7,053 bases of DNA. It comes from an uncultured Litorilinea sp. GTDB taxonomy: Bacteria; Chloroflexota; Anaerolineae; Caldilineales; Caldilineaceae. Position numbers and translations under genes: made by a program. Every line of letters begins with the position of its first letter. Position 1 is the first letter of the stretch. Positions 1 to 6,377 of this stretch are shown piece after piece. The notes beneath the pieces were generated by a model, which did not search any database, was not told the DNA's origin, and worked only from the letters and a program-made list of their open reading frames with translations. The DNA lies in the NCBI GenBank assembly GCA_946885925.1, contig CAMPHP010000150.1:1-7053 (forward strand). Direction: 5' to 3'.

Positions 1-3000
1 GTACCAGTGGTTCGGCAACTCTGTCACCCGTTTGCACTGCGTTTTTGTCTTTCTTCAAGACATAGAGCTTGCCCTCAGCACCATCCAACATGGGCAAAGG
101 CGCTTGAATGGCGGCAACCTCAAAGCGCTTCTGTGGTGCATCTACCGGGCAGACGGCTTCAGCCGGTGGCGGAATCGCCTCATGACCCGGTAGCGGCTGC
201 AATGTCGTTCCCGCTGCTCCGTCATGGACGCGAATCAAGCCCCAACTCCCCTCGCGCAGTTTGAATGATCTCCCGTTGTAATAGAGATAATCACCCGGCA
301 TCCGTTGCGGACCGCCCGCGCCAGGGATCATCAAATCGTAGCGTTCCGAGATACCGAGATGAATGGTATTGATCGGCGGCGAGGTGCTGCTAAATGGTTC
401 GAGACGGAACCAGTGACCATCCACATGCAACGTATGCACATCATGGGTCGCCGGGACCAACGAGCGAATGACTACTGGATCGCCAAGATAAGACTCCAAG
501 ATGGGCGTCTCCGGGTCGCCATGCACTGTGCTGCTAAAGAGACGCGCAGGTTCGCCACCTCTTGCCTTTAAGGGTTCGACGCGCATATTGATGGCGCTGC
601 CGCTGGAATCTTCCACATGGGTCAAGCGAGTATCGTCTTGCAGGAAGAGAACCAACTCCCGAAAACTGCCCATAATATCAGGAGAGACAACATTTTCGGT
701 GTGAACGTCAACCACCGGCCCACTCTCGACAATCTCTCCGCTGTGCGGGTCATGGTAGGTCGAGCCAGGCGGCTCGGCAATCAATGCCCCAAAGAGTCCA
801 TGTTTCCAAGAAGTGAGCGCGCTGACGTGGTCATGGAAATAGGCGGTTCCAAACTGGACATCAGGATACCAGCGATGTCGCAGAAATTCGGTGCTGACAA
901 TTTCCTCTTGGGCATGGTCATATCGAAGCGGTTCTTCAAAGGTGATCGTATTGCCCTCAATGGCGAGGATGCGCGCAACCTCAAAGGTCTCGTTTTCGTC
1001 CATGCCAACGCCAACCAGAATTCCGGGCTGAAAACGTTCAGCACTGCTCAGTTCAACGGCAAGAGCACCGGCAGACACATCTGCTTGAAGCGTTTCACCT
1101 TCAGCGGTAAAAGGCCGCACGCTCTGTTCATAGTTAAAGCCAGCGTTGATGCCATCGCTCGCCTGCACATCGAACTGAACAAAATGAATGTGAAGGCTCA
1201 CCTTACTGTGCAGATAGTTTTCGCCGGTATCCTTTAGCTCGCTCTTGAAGAGGATGTCTACACAATCCTCTCCAGCGTTGGCGCGAATCGCCAGTGGCGT
1301 CCTAAGACCATTATTGGCCCGCACCTCCTCTTCATCCTGTTTCAGCACATAAAGCTGGCTCACCGGGTCTATTAGGCGCGCGCGCTGGCTCAGTGTGGTG
1401 GGTAGATTAATGGCATGAATGGTAAATTGCTTGAGCCGAGTACCCGCGGGACACAGGCTCCACGGTCCATTCTCACCAGGCGGTGGCAGATCCGTCCCTT
1501 GCGAAATGGGGTCAAGAAAGGGTGCAGGCCCGTGATTAGGCGCAAAGGGAGGCCGCTTGCCAAGGTGGGGTCGCAAGAAAGGATAGGCCAATTTGCCCGT
1601 ATTCGGGTCGAAATAAAAGGGCAGCCGCGTACCGGGAGCATCTGAACGGTAGCCAGGCCAGATGTCTTCGCTCTCTACCTCATTCAAATAGAGGGCATCT
1701 TGCTTTTCCCAGTCAAGCACCGAAGCATCATCCTCTTTTGGGACTCCGGGCGGGGGAAGTTGCTGTTCGACCCATTCCGGCAGATTCGCCTCGTCAATCT
1801 CAAAACCCTTCCCCTTCCAATCTACACGCAGCCCCACCAACTCCTGCGATGTCACGGCTCGCTTGACCTCACCCTGGCGATCCGGCAGCTCTTGTAAGGG
1901 TGGCAACTCGTCCTGGGCAACTGTCTCGTCTTGCAGCGTGTTATAGACACGCCAGAGTCCCCACATACCCGCAATGTAATGGTGGGCGACATGGCAGTGA
2001 AAGAGATAGTCGCCCACACTCTGCTGGCAGCCACCACTGCCACATTCATTTTCCACATCATACGTTTCCGAAGGCCCGATGCTCTGCGAATCGATGCGCT
2101 CCGAAGCCAGCGGCAGCAAAGGTGGCTGCTTCTCAAAGCCGTGGTCAAAGTTGCTTGGTTCTGCATCCGGCTGGCGACGCCAACGAATAGCCCCACCATG
2201 TACATGATGCACATGGAAGACCTCTGAGCCCCCGTGAATGAGCCGCTGCTTTACCGGATCGCCTAGATAACTACGCGCAATGGGTGTCGCTGGGTCCCCG
2301 AAGGAATAGGAGCTATATGGCATAGAGTGATCAACGCGGCCAGAGGTTTTATGCTCTAAGGCTAGCCGGTTCATAAATGGCTCGCTTCGATAGTTCAGGG
2401 CGCGCCCTCCGGGCTTGTAGGAAGCAGTGAACCTATCGAGAAGGTCCACCTGCTGTCCAAACTGGTTGCGGTGGCGGAATCGTTCTGTGCCAATCTCATG
2501 ATAGATCAGGGCAAATTCACGAAAATTGCTGCCGTTGGGGTCTTCGATAATGGCTGCCCACCCACTCCGCAATTCATCACCGCTCAGCGGGTCTATATAG
2601 CGAGAATTTGCAGGCTCCACAATCACCGCCCCAAACAGGCCATGATTGGTCTGTTCACGTGTCAGACCGTGGCTGTGAAAATAATGCGTACCCTCTGGCT
2701 CATCCGCTCCTACAAACCACTCATAGGTAACCACTGAATCAGGGGAGGCGAAGACCTCCGGGTTGCTGGCGAGAGCAGGGTCGCCACTTTCGGCTAGGTA
2801 AAGGCTCGAACCATGCAGATGAAAACTAACTGGCTCACCTACTTCTGGGGCCATGCCATTGCGCAAATGAATGCGGAGGCACTCGCCCTGGTTCACACGC
2901 AAGATCAACGGCTGGATGGCATCCCCTTGCAGCCCAGCCGTTACAGCAGGTTCGGCCTCACCCGCGCGGGCGGCTTCATTCTGTTCCACTTCCTGCTCGA

Positions 3001-3550
3001 CTCGCTCTAGCTCCTCCTCCAGCACATACATGCGGCCTTCCGGGTCATAGTCTAAATAGCGGTTCAGCGTGATCTCTAGCCCGATAGCAACCACGTCATA
3101 TTCTTGCACAGGGTCGGCGGCACTACAGCGCCGCCCTGCATAGATGCTTTCCTCATCCATGTCACCCGTCAACAACAGTCCCTCATCTATTTCGTGACTG
3201 TTCGCGGTTAAGGCACCAATGGCTAACATTTGCTCCTGGCGCTCACTACCCAGCGCACCCACTGTCATGACGCTAGCGATTGCAACAAGGGTAAAGATGC
3301 CGTGGACTGGTGCGAGTGGGAGGCCGGTACGTTGGCGACGGAAATAAGAAATAAAAAGGATAATGGCACAGGCGAGCAAAGAGAGCGTGAGCCAACCCTG
3401 GTTCAACGACAAGTAGGTATAGAGGCTCTGTTCATGCCCATCTGCCACGCCGCCATGTGCATAGGCAATAGCAGGCGTAAAGACGAGGCAAGAGACAAGA
3501 AACAACAATAGCAGGAGTTTGATGAGGAGCCAACGCCGAGAGCCAAGCAT
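1..3550 (-). CDS. Large membrane-anchored multicopper oxidase, 3' end missing (off left edge)
   Basis: Seen: an open frame of 1183 codons starting at the ATG at 3548-3550, with no stop before the window ends. Residues 1-31 form a signal peptide (cleavage after AYA, before HGG). Hydrophobic segments at about 52-70 and 84-101 flank a basic RRQR loop, so the rest should lie outside the cell. The first two-cupredoxin unit (about 142-535) has a full copper set: HLHG 244-247, HSHG 292-295, HVHHVHG 446-452 and HCHVAHHYIAGM 518-529. A second unit (about 700-1108) keeps HIHF 787-790 and HDH 906-908 but lacks the HCH motif. A third unit starts near C1134. Known: multicopper oxidases oxidise donors at type 1 copper and reduce O2 to water at a trinuclear cluster. 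Inferred: a ceruloplasmin-like or MnxG/MofA-like six-domain enzyme, possibly oxidising Mn or another metal; the substrate cannot be read from sequence. An in-frame ATG at 3554-3556 directly abuts the ribosome site, so it is less likely as the start. Confidence 0.93.
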   Translation of the reverse strand, partial: MLGSRRWLLIKLLLLLFLVSCLVFTPAIAYAHGGVADGHEQSLYTYLSLNQGWLTLSLLACAIILFISYFRRQRTGLPLAPVHGIFTLVAIASVMTVGALGSERQEQMLAIGALTANSHEIDEGLLLTGDMDEESIYAGRRCSAADPVQEYDVVAIGLEITLNRYLDYDPEGRMYVLEEELERVEQEVEQNEAARAGEAEPAVTAGLQGDAIQPLILRVNQGECLRIHLRNGMAPEVGEPVSFHLHGSSLYLAESGDPALASNPEVFASPDSVVTYEWFVGADEPEGTHYFHSHGLTREQTNHGLFGAVIVEPANSRYIDPLSGDELRSGWAAIIEDPNGSNFREFALIYHEIGTERFRHRNQFGQQVDLLDRFTASYKPGGRALNYRSEPFMNRLALEHKTSGRVDHSMPYSSYSFGDPATPIARSYLGDPVKQRLIHGGSEVFHVHHVHGGAIRWRRQPDAEPSNFDHGFEKQPPLLPLASERIDSQSIGPSETYDVENECGSGGCQQSVGDYLFHCHVAHHYIAGMWGLWRVYNTLQDETVAQDELPPLQELPDRQGEVKRAVTSQELVGLRVDWKGKGFEIDEANLPEWVEQQLPPPGVPKEDDASVLDWEKQDALYLNEVESEDIWPGYRSDAPGTRLPFYFDPNTGKLAYPFLRPHLGKRPPFAPNHGPAPFLDPISQGTDLPPPGENGPWSLCPAGTRLKQFTIHAINLPTTLSQRARLIDPVSQLYVLKQDEEEVRANNGLRTPLAIRANAGEDCVDILFKSELKDTGENYLHSKVSLHIHFVQFDVQASDGINAGFNYEQSVRPFTAEGETLQADVSAGALAVELSSAERFQPGILVGVGMDENETFEVARILAIEGNTITFEEPLRYDHAQEEIVSTEFLRHRWYPDVQFGTAYFHDHVSALTSWKHGLFGALIAEPPGSTYHDPHSGEIVESGPVVDVHTENVVSPDIMGSFRELVLFLQDDTRLTHVEDSSGSAINMRVEPLKARGGEPARLFSSTVHGDPETPILESYLGDPVVIRSLVPATHDVHTLHVDGHWFRLEPFSSTSPPINTIHLGISERYDLMIPGAGGPQRMPGDYLYYNGRSFKLREGSWGLIRVHDGAAGTTLQPLPGHEAIPPPAEAVCPVDAPQKRFEVAAIQAPLPMLDGAEGKLYVLKKDKNAVQTGDRVAEPLV
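2..3127 (-). repeat. Protein-level repeat: three diverged two-cupredoxin units
   Basis: Within the oxidase, three units begin with a Cys followed exactly nine residues later by an aromatic residue: C142/Y151, C700/F709 and C1134/F1143. Each then has an A-I pair (155-156, 713-714, 1147-1148) and, about 30 residues after the Cys, a YVL strand (175, 734, 1163). Units 1 and 2 also share YLGDPV (428 and 1021), HGLFGA (303 and 917) and a GDYL...WGL.RV segment (513 and 1086). In DNA, unit 1 is about 1946-3127, unit 2 about 227-1453, and unit 3 runs from 151 off the left edge. The copies are clearly diverged, so this is an old triplication and not a recent DNA repeat. Confidence 0.8.
899..1096 (-). 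other. Small beta module inserted in a cupredoxin domain of the oxidase
   Basis: Residues about 819-884 lie between the HIHF (787-790) and HDH (906-908) copper loops of unit 2, whereas the equivalent loops of unit 1 are only about 45 residues apart. The segment has the pattern SAGALAVELSSAERFQPG, then a strand, then an ETFEVARI strand, then GNTITFEEPL and DHA. This resembles a small beta module (A-G-x-x-L-x-V, F-x-x-G, E-x-x-x-V, G-N-x-I-T, P-L, H-A) found in many secreted and phage proteins. The match is from memory of the pattern, not from a search. Its function is unknown; it may bind a partner or shape the substrate entrance. Confidence 0.5.
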
Positions 3551-3556
3551 GATCAT

Positions 3557-3561
3557 CTCCC
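3557..3561 (-). promoter_or_regulatory. Ribosome binding site of the multicopper oxidase
   Basis: Reads GGGAG on the minus strand, six bases before the ATG at 3548-3550. A second in-frame ATG (3554-3556) touches the site with no gap. The spacing therefore favours the inner ATG, though the two differ by only two residues. Confidence 0.6.
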
Positions 3562-3616
3562 AAAACACTCCAAAGGCTCAGGCAAAGGCGCGACAGTTTG
3601 CAGAGCCGCCGGGAAG

Positions 3617-3652
3617 TGAGGAGCCGAGTTTCACCCTAAACTCGGCTCCTCA
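3617..3652 (-). terminator. Perfect 15-bp hairpin between cupredoxin and oxidase genes; no T tract
   Basis: Arms 3617-3631 and 3638-3652 are exact reverse complements around a six-base loop. The hairpin starts about 40 bases past the cupredoxin stop and lies about 67 bases before the oxidase start. Neither strand has a T run after it, so it is not a standard intrinsic terminator. It could be a partial terminator, or an RNA stem protecting the 3' end of the upstream message and setting different expression levels for the two genes. Confidence 0.5.
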
Positions 3653-3691
3653 GGTTCCTACATGACGAAGGGGCGAGCACGCGCGGATAGG

Positions 3692-4777
3692 CTACTGCTC
3701 GAGAACTGTTACGGTCCCCCTCATACCCAAGGGGCGATGGGTTCCACAGATGTACTCGTAAGACCCCGGCTCGCTGAAGGTCAGGGCGAAGGTCGTGCCG
3801 CCAGGTAGTGCCCCGACTGGCAGGCCGATCAACCCGCTGCTGTAGAGACTCGTGCCATCGAATTCACCCGTTGGCTTTGATGGGAAGGCAACAACTGGGT
3901 TCACAATCATGAGGGGCGGCCCCGACTCTTGCTCTGTCGGCAGGACAAATTCAGGTGCGGGCTGCCCAGGATGGAAGATCACCTGGTGGAAAAAGGTTGA
4001 TGTCCAGATCACCGTGTCGCCACTTTGGATCGTCAAATCCTTTGGAAAGAAATCATAGATCTCAATCCGCGGATCAAGCCCTGTCACCCCGGCTGGCACA
4101 TACCAAATCGTGCTGCCATTTGGCCCGGGCTCCGACTTAACCAGTTCGGGATCGGTTGTCTGGGCACGGGTCACCTCGGCCATTTCCAGCAATGGAGCCA
4201 TTTCAGATTCGGCCTGGGCATCAATGTCAGCCTGGGTGGGCACGTCCGCGGCTGTGGCCTCCTCCACAACGACTTCACCTCTCATTGTGCCTGGGTGGAT
4301 AAGACAGATATATTGGTAGGTTCCTGGGGTGTCAAAGGTCAGGCTGTACGATTCATTGGGAGGTATAACCTTGCCATTTGAAAGATCACCGGAGACGCGG
4401 TACTCTGTACCACTGTATGTTTCAACTGGCGCACCGGGAGCCCTGCTTGAAAAAGTCGACTCAGGGTTCAACATAATATCAGTTGGCCCACCGCCAGGTA
4501 CAGGAACTGGATCCGGTGGAAGTGGAGCGCCAGACAGGAAAGCCACTGAATGGGGTTCATCGCTGTTGATATTCCAAGTGATCGTATCCCCTACGCGTAT
4601 ACGCACAGATGCTGGGAAAAAGGCATTAATAGCTACAACATCCTGACCTGCCCCCGCCAGAACAGTCACTTCCTGTGGCGCTGGGGCGGGCGCTTCTGGA
4701 CGCACAGGCTGGCAGCCAACCAATGCGAGGATGCTCACGACCAAGGACAATCTACAACACAATGCAACGGGGTTCAT
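3692..4777 (-). CDS. Lipoprotein with two plastocyanin-like (cupredoxin) domains
   Basis: Seen: 361 residues, numbered from the ATG at 4775-4777, which has an AAGGAG site seven bases upstream. A further ATG at 4807 would add ten residues but has no clear ribosome site and would bury the lipoprotein signal. The N-terminus is a hydrophobic stretch ending in the lipobox LVGC (C22), followed by a Pro/Ala-rich linker. Domain 1 (about 36-172) has type 1 copper ligands H76, C158, H161 and M165. Domain 2 (about 237-359) has H264, C344, H347 and M352. Both end in a Y-x-Y-I-C strand and MRG. An Ala/Glu-rich stretch (about 174-205) links them. Known: such cupredoxins carry single electrons outside the cell. 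Inferred: an electron carrier or copper partner for the oxidase encoded just downstream. The Met ligand follows the His by three intervening residues in domain 1 and four in domain 2, so their potentials may differ. Confidence 0.92.
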   Translation of the reverse strand: MNPVALCCRLSLVVSILALVGCQPVRPEAPAPAPQEVTVLAGAGQDVVAINAFFPASVRIRVGDTITWNINSDEPHSVAFLSGAPLPPDPVPVPGGGPTDIMLNPESTFSSRAPGAPVETYSGTEYRVSGDLSNGKVIPPNESYSLTFDTPGTYQYICLIHPGTMRGEVVVEEATAADVPTQADIDAQAESEMAPLLEMAEVTRAQTTDPELVKSEPGPNGSTIWYVPAGVTGLDPRIEIYDFFPKDLTIQSGDTVIWTSTFFHQVIFHPGQPAPEFVLPTEQESGPPLMIVNPVVAFPSKPTGEFDGTSLYSSGLIGLPVGALPGGTTFALTFSEPGSYEYICGTHRPLGMRGTVTVLEQ

Positions 4778-4784
4778 GGGTAAT

Positions 4785-4790
4785 CTCCTT
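4785..4790 (-). promoter_or_regulatory. Ribosome binding site deciding the cupredoxin start
   Basis: AAGGAG on the minus strand, seven bases before the ATG at 4775-4777. It lies inside the longer open frame beginning at 4807, so it argues for the shorter protein, which also puts the lipoprotein signal at the N-terminus. Confidence 0.75.
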
Positions 4791-4794
4791 GTCT

Positions 4795-4804
4795 GAACAT
4801 GTTC
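4795..4804. promoter_or_regulatory. Palindrome GAACATGTTC in the leader of the cupredoxin gene
   Basis: A perfect 10-base palindrome four bases upstream of the AAGGAG ribosome site. It could be a half-size operator, or chance. The rest of the 4778-4956 gap shows no convincing promoter or terminator, so it stays open whether the cupredoxin gene is read from the upstream promoter. Confidence 0.25.
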
Positions 4805-4956
4805 CATCAGAGGGCACTTCGTCCTTAAACAGCGATGAGGTAACCTTTCAGCTTATTGCATAGCACACCTGGCCTTCCCCGCTAGAAGCTGGCGGAATCG
4901 AACTTTGAAGACGACCCGACGACAATCCAAGGAATAGAATAGCTTTGCACGAGGGG

Positions 4957-5958
4957 TTAGGACTCAAGCAGTGCTGGCAGAAGTTGCTCAATCTCAGCCA
5001 TGCCGAACATTCCCTCCACCCGATAAACCACTACACCATTGCGATCAATCAGATAGAGCCAGGGTTCTGTGCTAAGCCCAAACGCGGCCATTGCCGGGGC
5101 TACTTGCCAGTTGGTAGCAGATGGATTGGGCAGACCACTATAGACCTCGACATGGATAAAATTGATCTGGACGGCATAACGTTCCTGCAACGCGCTGGTT
5201 AACTCGTAGGCTGGGCCGCAGAATCGCGTCTGGCAGAAAGCAGGAGTGGCAAAGAGCAGTACAGTTGGTTTGCCATTCGTAATCGCCTCGTTCAAGCTTT
5301 GCTGGTAGAACGCCGGGTTGGGGGCTGGCGCAGAGGTCAACTGGCTCAGATCATTGTTGACATCACTGGTGGTCAATGTATCAACAGGCGGCACCTCTTC
5401 ACCAGGCATCGGAGCTGTTGACTCTGCCAACACTTCAAAGCCAATGCGCTTCAGGGCAGCAGTCCCATTCGGAAAGCGCGCCTGTACTTCAACGCCCCAC
5501 TCGCCAGCATGTGGGAACTCGCGCTCGTGGGTAAATATGGTTGTCAAGCCATCAGGTGTTTGCAGACGGGTTGCCGCTGCATGGGATTCCAGCACAGGGG
5601 TCTGAGGATTGCTCAGATCATAGTAATGAAAATGCACTTCCGCTTGATTTACGGCTTGTCCGTTTGCGTCAAACAGACCGACCGCAAAGCGGTTGGGGCC
5701 AACGACCAGTTCGGAAGGGACTAGGGCAACACTCATCTCCGCCGTAGCCTGTGCTGGCTCAAGGTGGGAATGGTCGTGCCCATCCTGGTCGGAGTCGGCA
5801 TGAACTTCTATACGATTCGAGATTGGTGTGCCAAAGCTAGCCTCTGTAGAAACCTCTGTGGAAGGAGGTGTAACAGGAGAAGATGGGTCTTCACCACAAG
5901 CAGCGAAGACAATACACAGGCTTAGGGCAAACAGGAGCAGAATGATGCGGTTTACCAT
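4957..5958 (-). CDS. Lipoprotein with His-rich segment, YtkA-like domain and thioredoxin fold
   Basis: Seen: 333 residues. A hydrophobic signal ends in the lipobox FAAC (C21), followed by a Ser/Thr/Pro linker. A metal-binding-like cluster H53, H61, H63, H65 with several Asp comes next. Residues about 74-177 form a beta-sandwich domain with features of the YtkA-like family (strands around FAVGLFDANG and GEWGVEVQA). A linker (about 178-212) leads to a thioredoxin-like domain (about 213-333) with VLLFATPAFC (C242), the second Cys C247, a TEP cis-proline loop (P299) and an LIDRNG beta hairpin. The cysteines are four residues apart (CQTRFC), not the classic two. Known: thioredoxin-fold lipoproteins act outside the membrane in thiol redox, and the Sco branch delivers copper. 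Inferred: copper loading or disulfide control for the cupredoxin proteins encoded next to it; a general thiol protein is also possible. The start is supported by AGAGGG six bases upstream. Confidence 0.9.
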   Translation of the reverse strand: MVNRIILLLFALSLCIVFAACGEDPSSPVTPPSTEVSTEASFGTPISNRIEVHADSDQDGHDHSHLEPAQATAEMSVALVPSELVVGPNRFAVGLFDANGQAVNQAEVHFHYYDLSNPQTPVLESHAAATRLQTPDGLTTIFTHEREFPHAGEWGVEVQARFPNGTAALKRIGFEVLAESTAPMPGEEVPPVDTLTTSDVNNDLSQLTSAPAPNPAFYQQSLNEAITNGKPTVLLFATPAFCQTRFCGPAYELTSALQERYAVQINFIHVEVYSGLPNPSATNWQVAPAMAAFGLSTEPWLYLIDRNGVVVYRVEGMFGMAEIEQLLPALLES

Positions 5959-6250
5959 GATGCGCCCTCTCGTCTACGATGGATTACCGGCAATGCAAAA
6001 GCGCGCCATGCCAGCAGACATTACGTTGTCGTATAACACCACATTTCAAAGTAGTAGATATTTTGTTTTGAACTTACAGAAAGCATTTACCTGGTACGCG
6101 GGGATTCGCACAGGTGCATGCAGCAGGTGAGGATTTCAGATTGCAAAACACGCAATCACCCTGCCAGAGCTAGCAGGAACAAGCTTGGAAAATTGCAATT
6201 ATTCTGGAACGCACAACAAAGGGACGATAAAAGAATGGGGCAGCGGTGCA
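5959..6250 (-). other. Long leader upstream of the thioredoxin lipoprotein; no gene seen
   Basis: No coding frame with a start, ribosome site and believable protein is visible on either strand. Small structures are present: a GATTGC/GCAATC stem with a seven-base loop (6139-6157), an imperfect inverted repeat CTGCCAG/CTAGCAG (6161-6176), and the 10-base palindrome AATTGCAATT (6191-6200). A weaker second promoter is possible nearer the gene: TTGAAA at 6044-6049 and CGTAAT at 6020-6025, 18 bases apart, but its -10 lacks the leading TA. No known riboswitch was recognised. Confidence 0.45.
5965..5970 (-). promoter_or_regulatory. Ribosome binding site of the thioredoxin-fold lipoprotein
   Basis: AGAGGG on the minus strand, six bases before the ATG at 5956-5958. 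It fixes that ATG as the start, in agreement with the lipoprotein signal right at the N-terminus. Confidence 0.6.
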
Positions 6251-6279
6251 ATATTAGCACTATTGATCTTACAGATCAA
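6251..6279 (-). promoter_or_regulatory. Sigma70-like promoter with extended -10, reading toward the export module
   Basis: On the minus strand, TTGATC (6274-6279) and TAATAT (6251-6256) are separated by 17 bases, and the -10 is preceded by TGC, an extended -10 element. Each hexamer matches four of six consensus bases. Transcription would begin near 6244 and give a leader of about 285 bases before the thioredoxin lipoprotein. It sits downstream of the gltX terminator, as expected for a separate transcription unit. Confidence 0.5.
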
Positions 6280-6281
6280 TA
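6261..6281. promoter_or_regulatory. 9-3-9 palindrome over the -35 element, probable operator
   Basis: Arms TATTGATCT (6261-6269) and AGATCAATA (6273-6281) are perfect reverse complements around a three-base spacer. The palindrome covers the whole -35 hexamer and the first part of the promoter spacer. That is where a dimeric repressor would block RNA polymerase. The regulator is not in the window and the sequence does not match an operator I can name. Confidence 0.5.
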
Positions 6282-6377
6282 CCCAAATTTTCATATTTTG
6301 ACTAATTACGCGCAGAACTGTTCACAAGTACACCAAACAGGCAAGTTCTAAGGGCAACTAATAAAAATCCGCACAAC

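Noticed and set aside
7..704. Several short plus-strand open frames at the left edge
   Set aside because: They are antisense to unit 2 and unit 3 of the oxidase, where conserved cupredoxin strands are readable, and their translations look random.
617..1237. A 206-codon open frame on the plus strand
   Set aside because: It lies wholly antisense to the oxidase, has no ribosome site or recognisable domain, and the minus-strand frame across the same bases carries clear copper-binding loops.
1852..2214. A 120-codon minus-strand open frame inside the oxidase region
   Set aside because: It is in a different frame from the oxidase, which encodes the HVHHVHG and HCH copper loops over the same bases.
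3551..3691. Possible separate promoter for the oxidase gene
   Set aside because: No pair of hexamers with acceptable spacing was found on the minus strand in this gap, so I did not call one.
4778..4807. Longer start for the cupredoxin lipoprotein, ten residues upstream
   Set aside because: It lacks a ribosome site, and the strong AAGGAG site inside it points to the ATG at 4775-4777, which also suits the lipoprotein signal.
4880..4910. tRNA-like GTTCGATTCC T-loop motif on the minus strand
   Set aside because: The flanking bases do not pair as a T stem, and no anticodon arm, D arm or acceptor stem could be drawn around it.
6310..6325. GAAC/GTTC inverted motif resembling a LexA box
   Set aside because: The half-sites are one base apart, not four, and no SOS gene is nearby.
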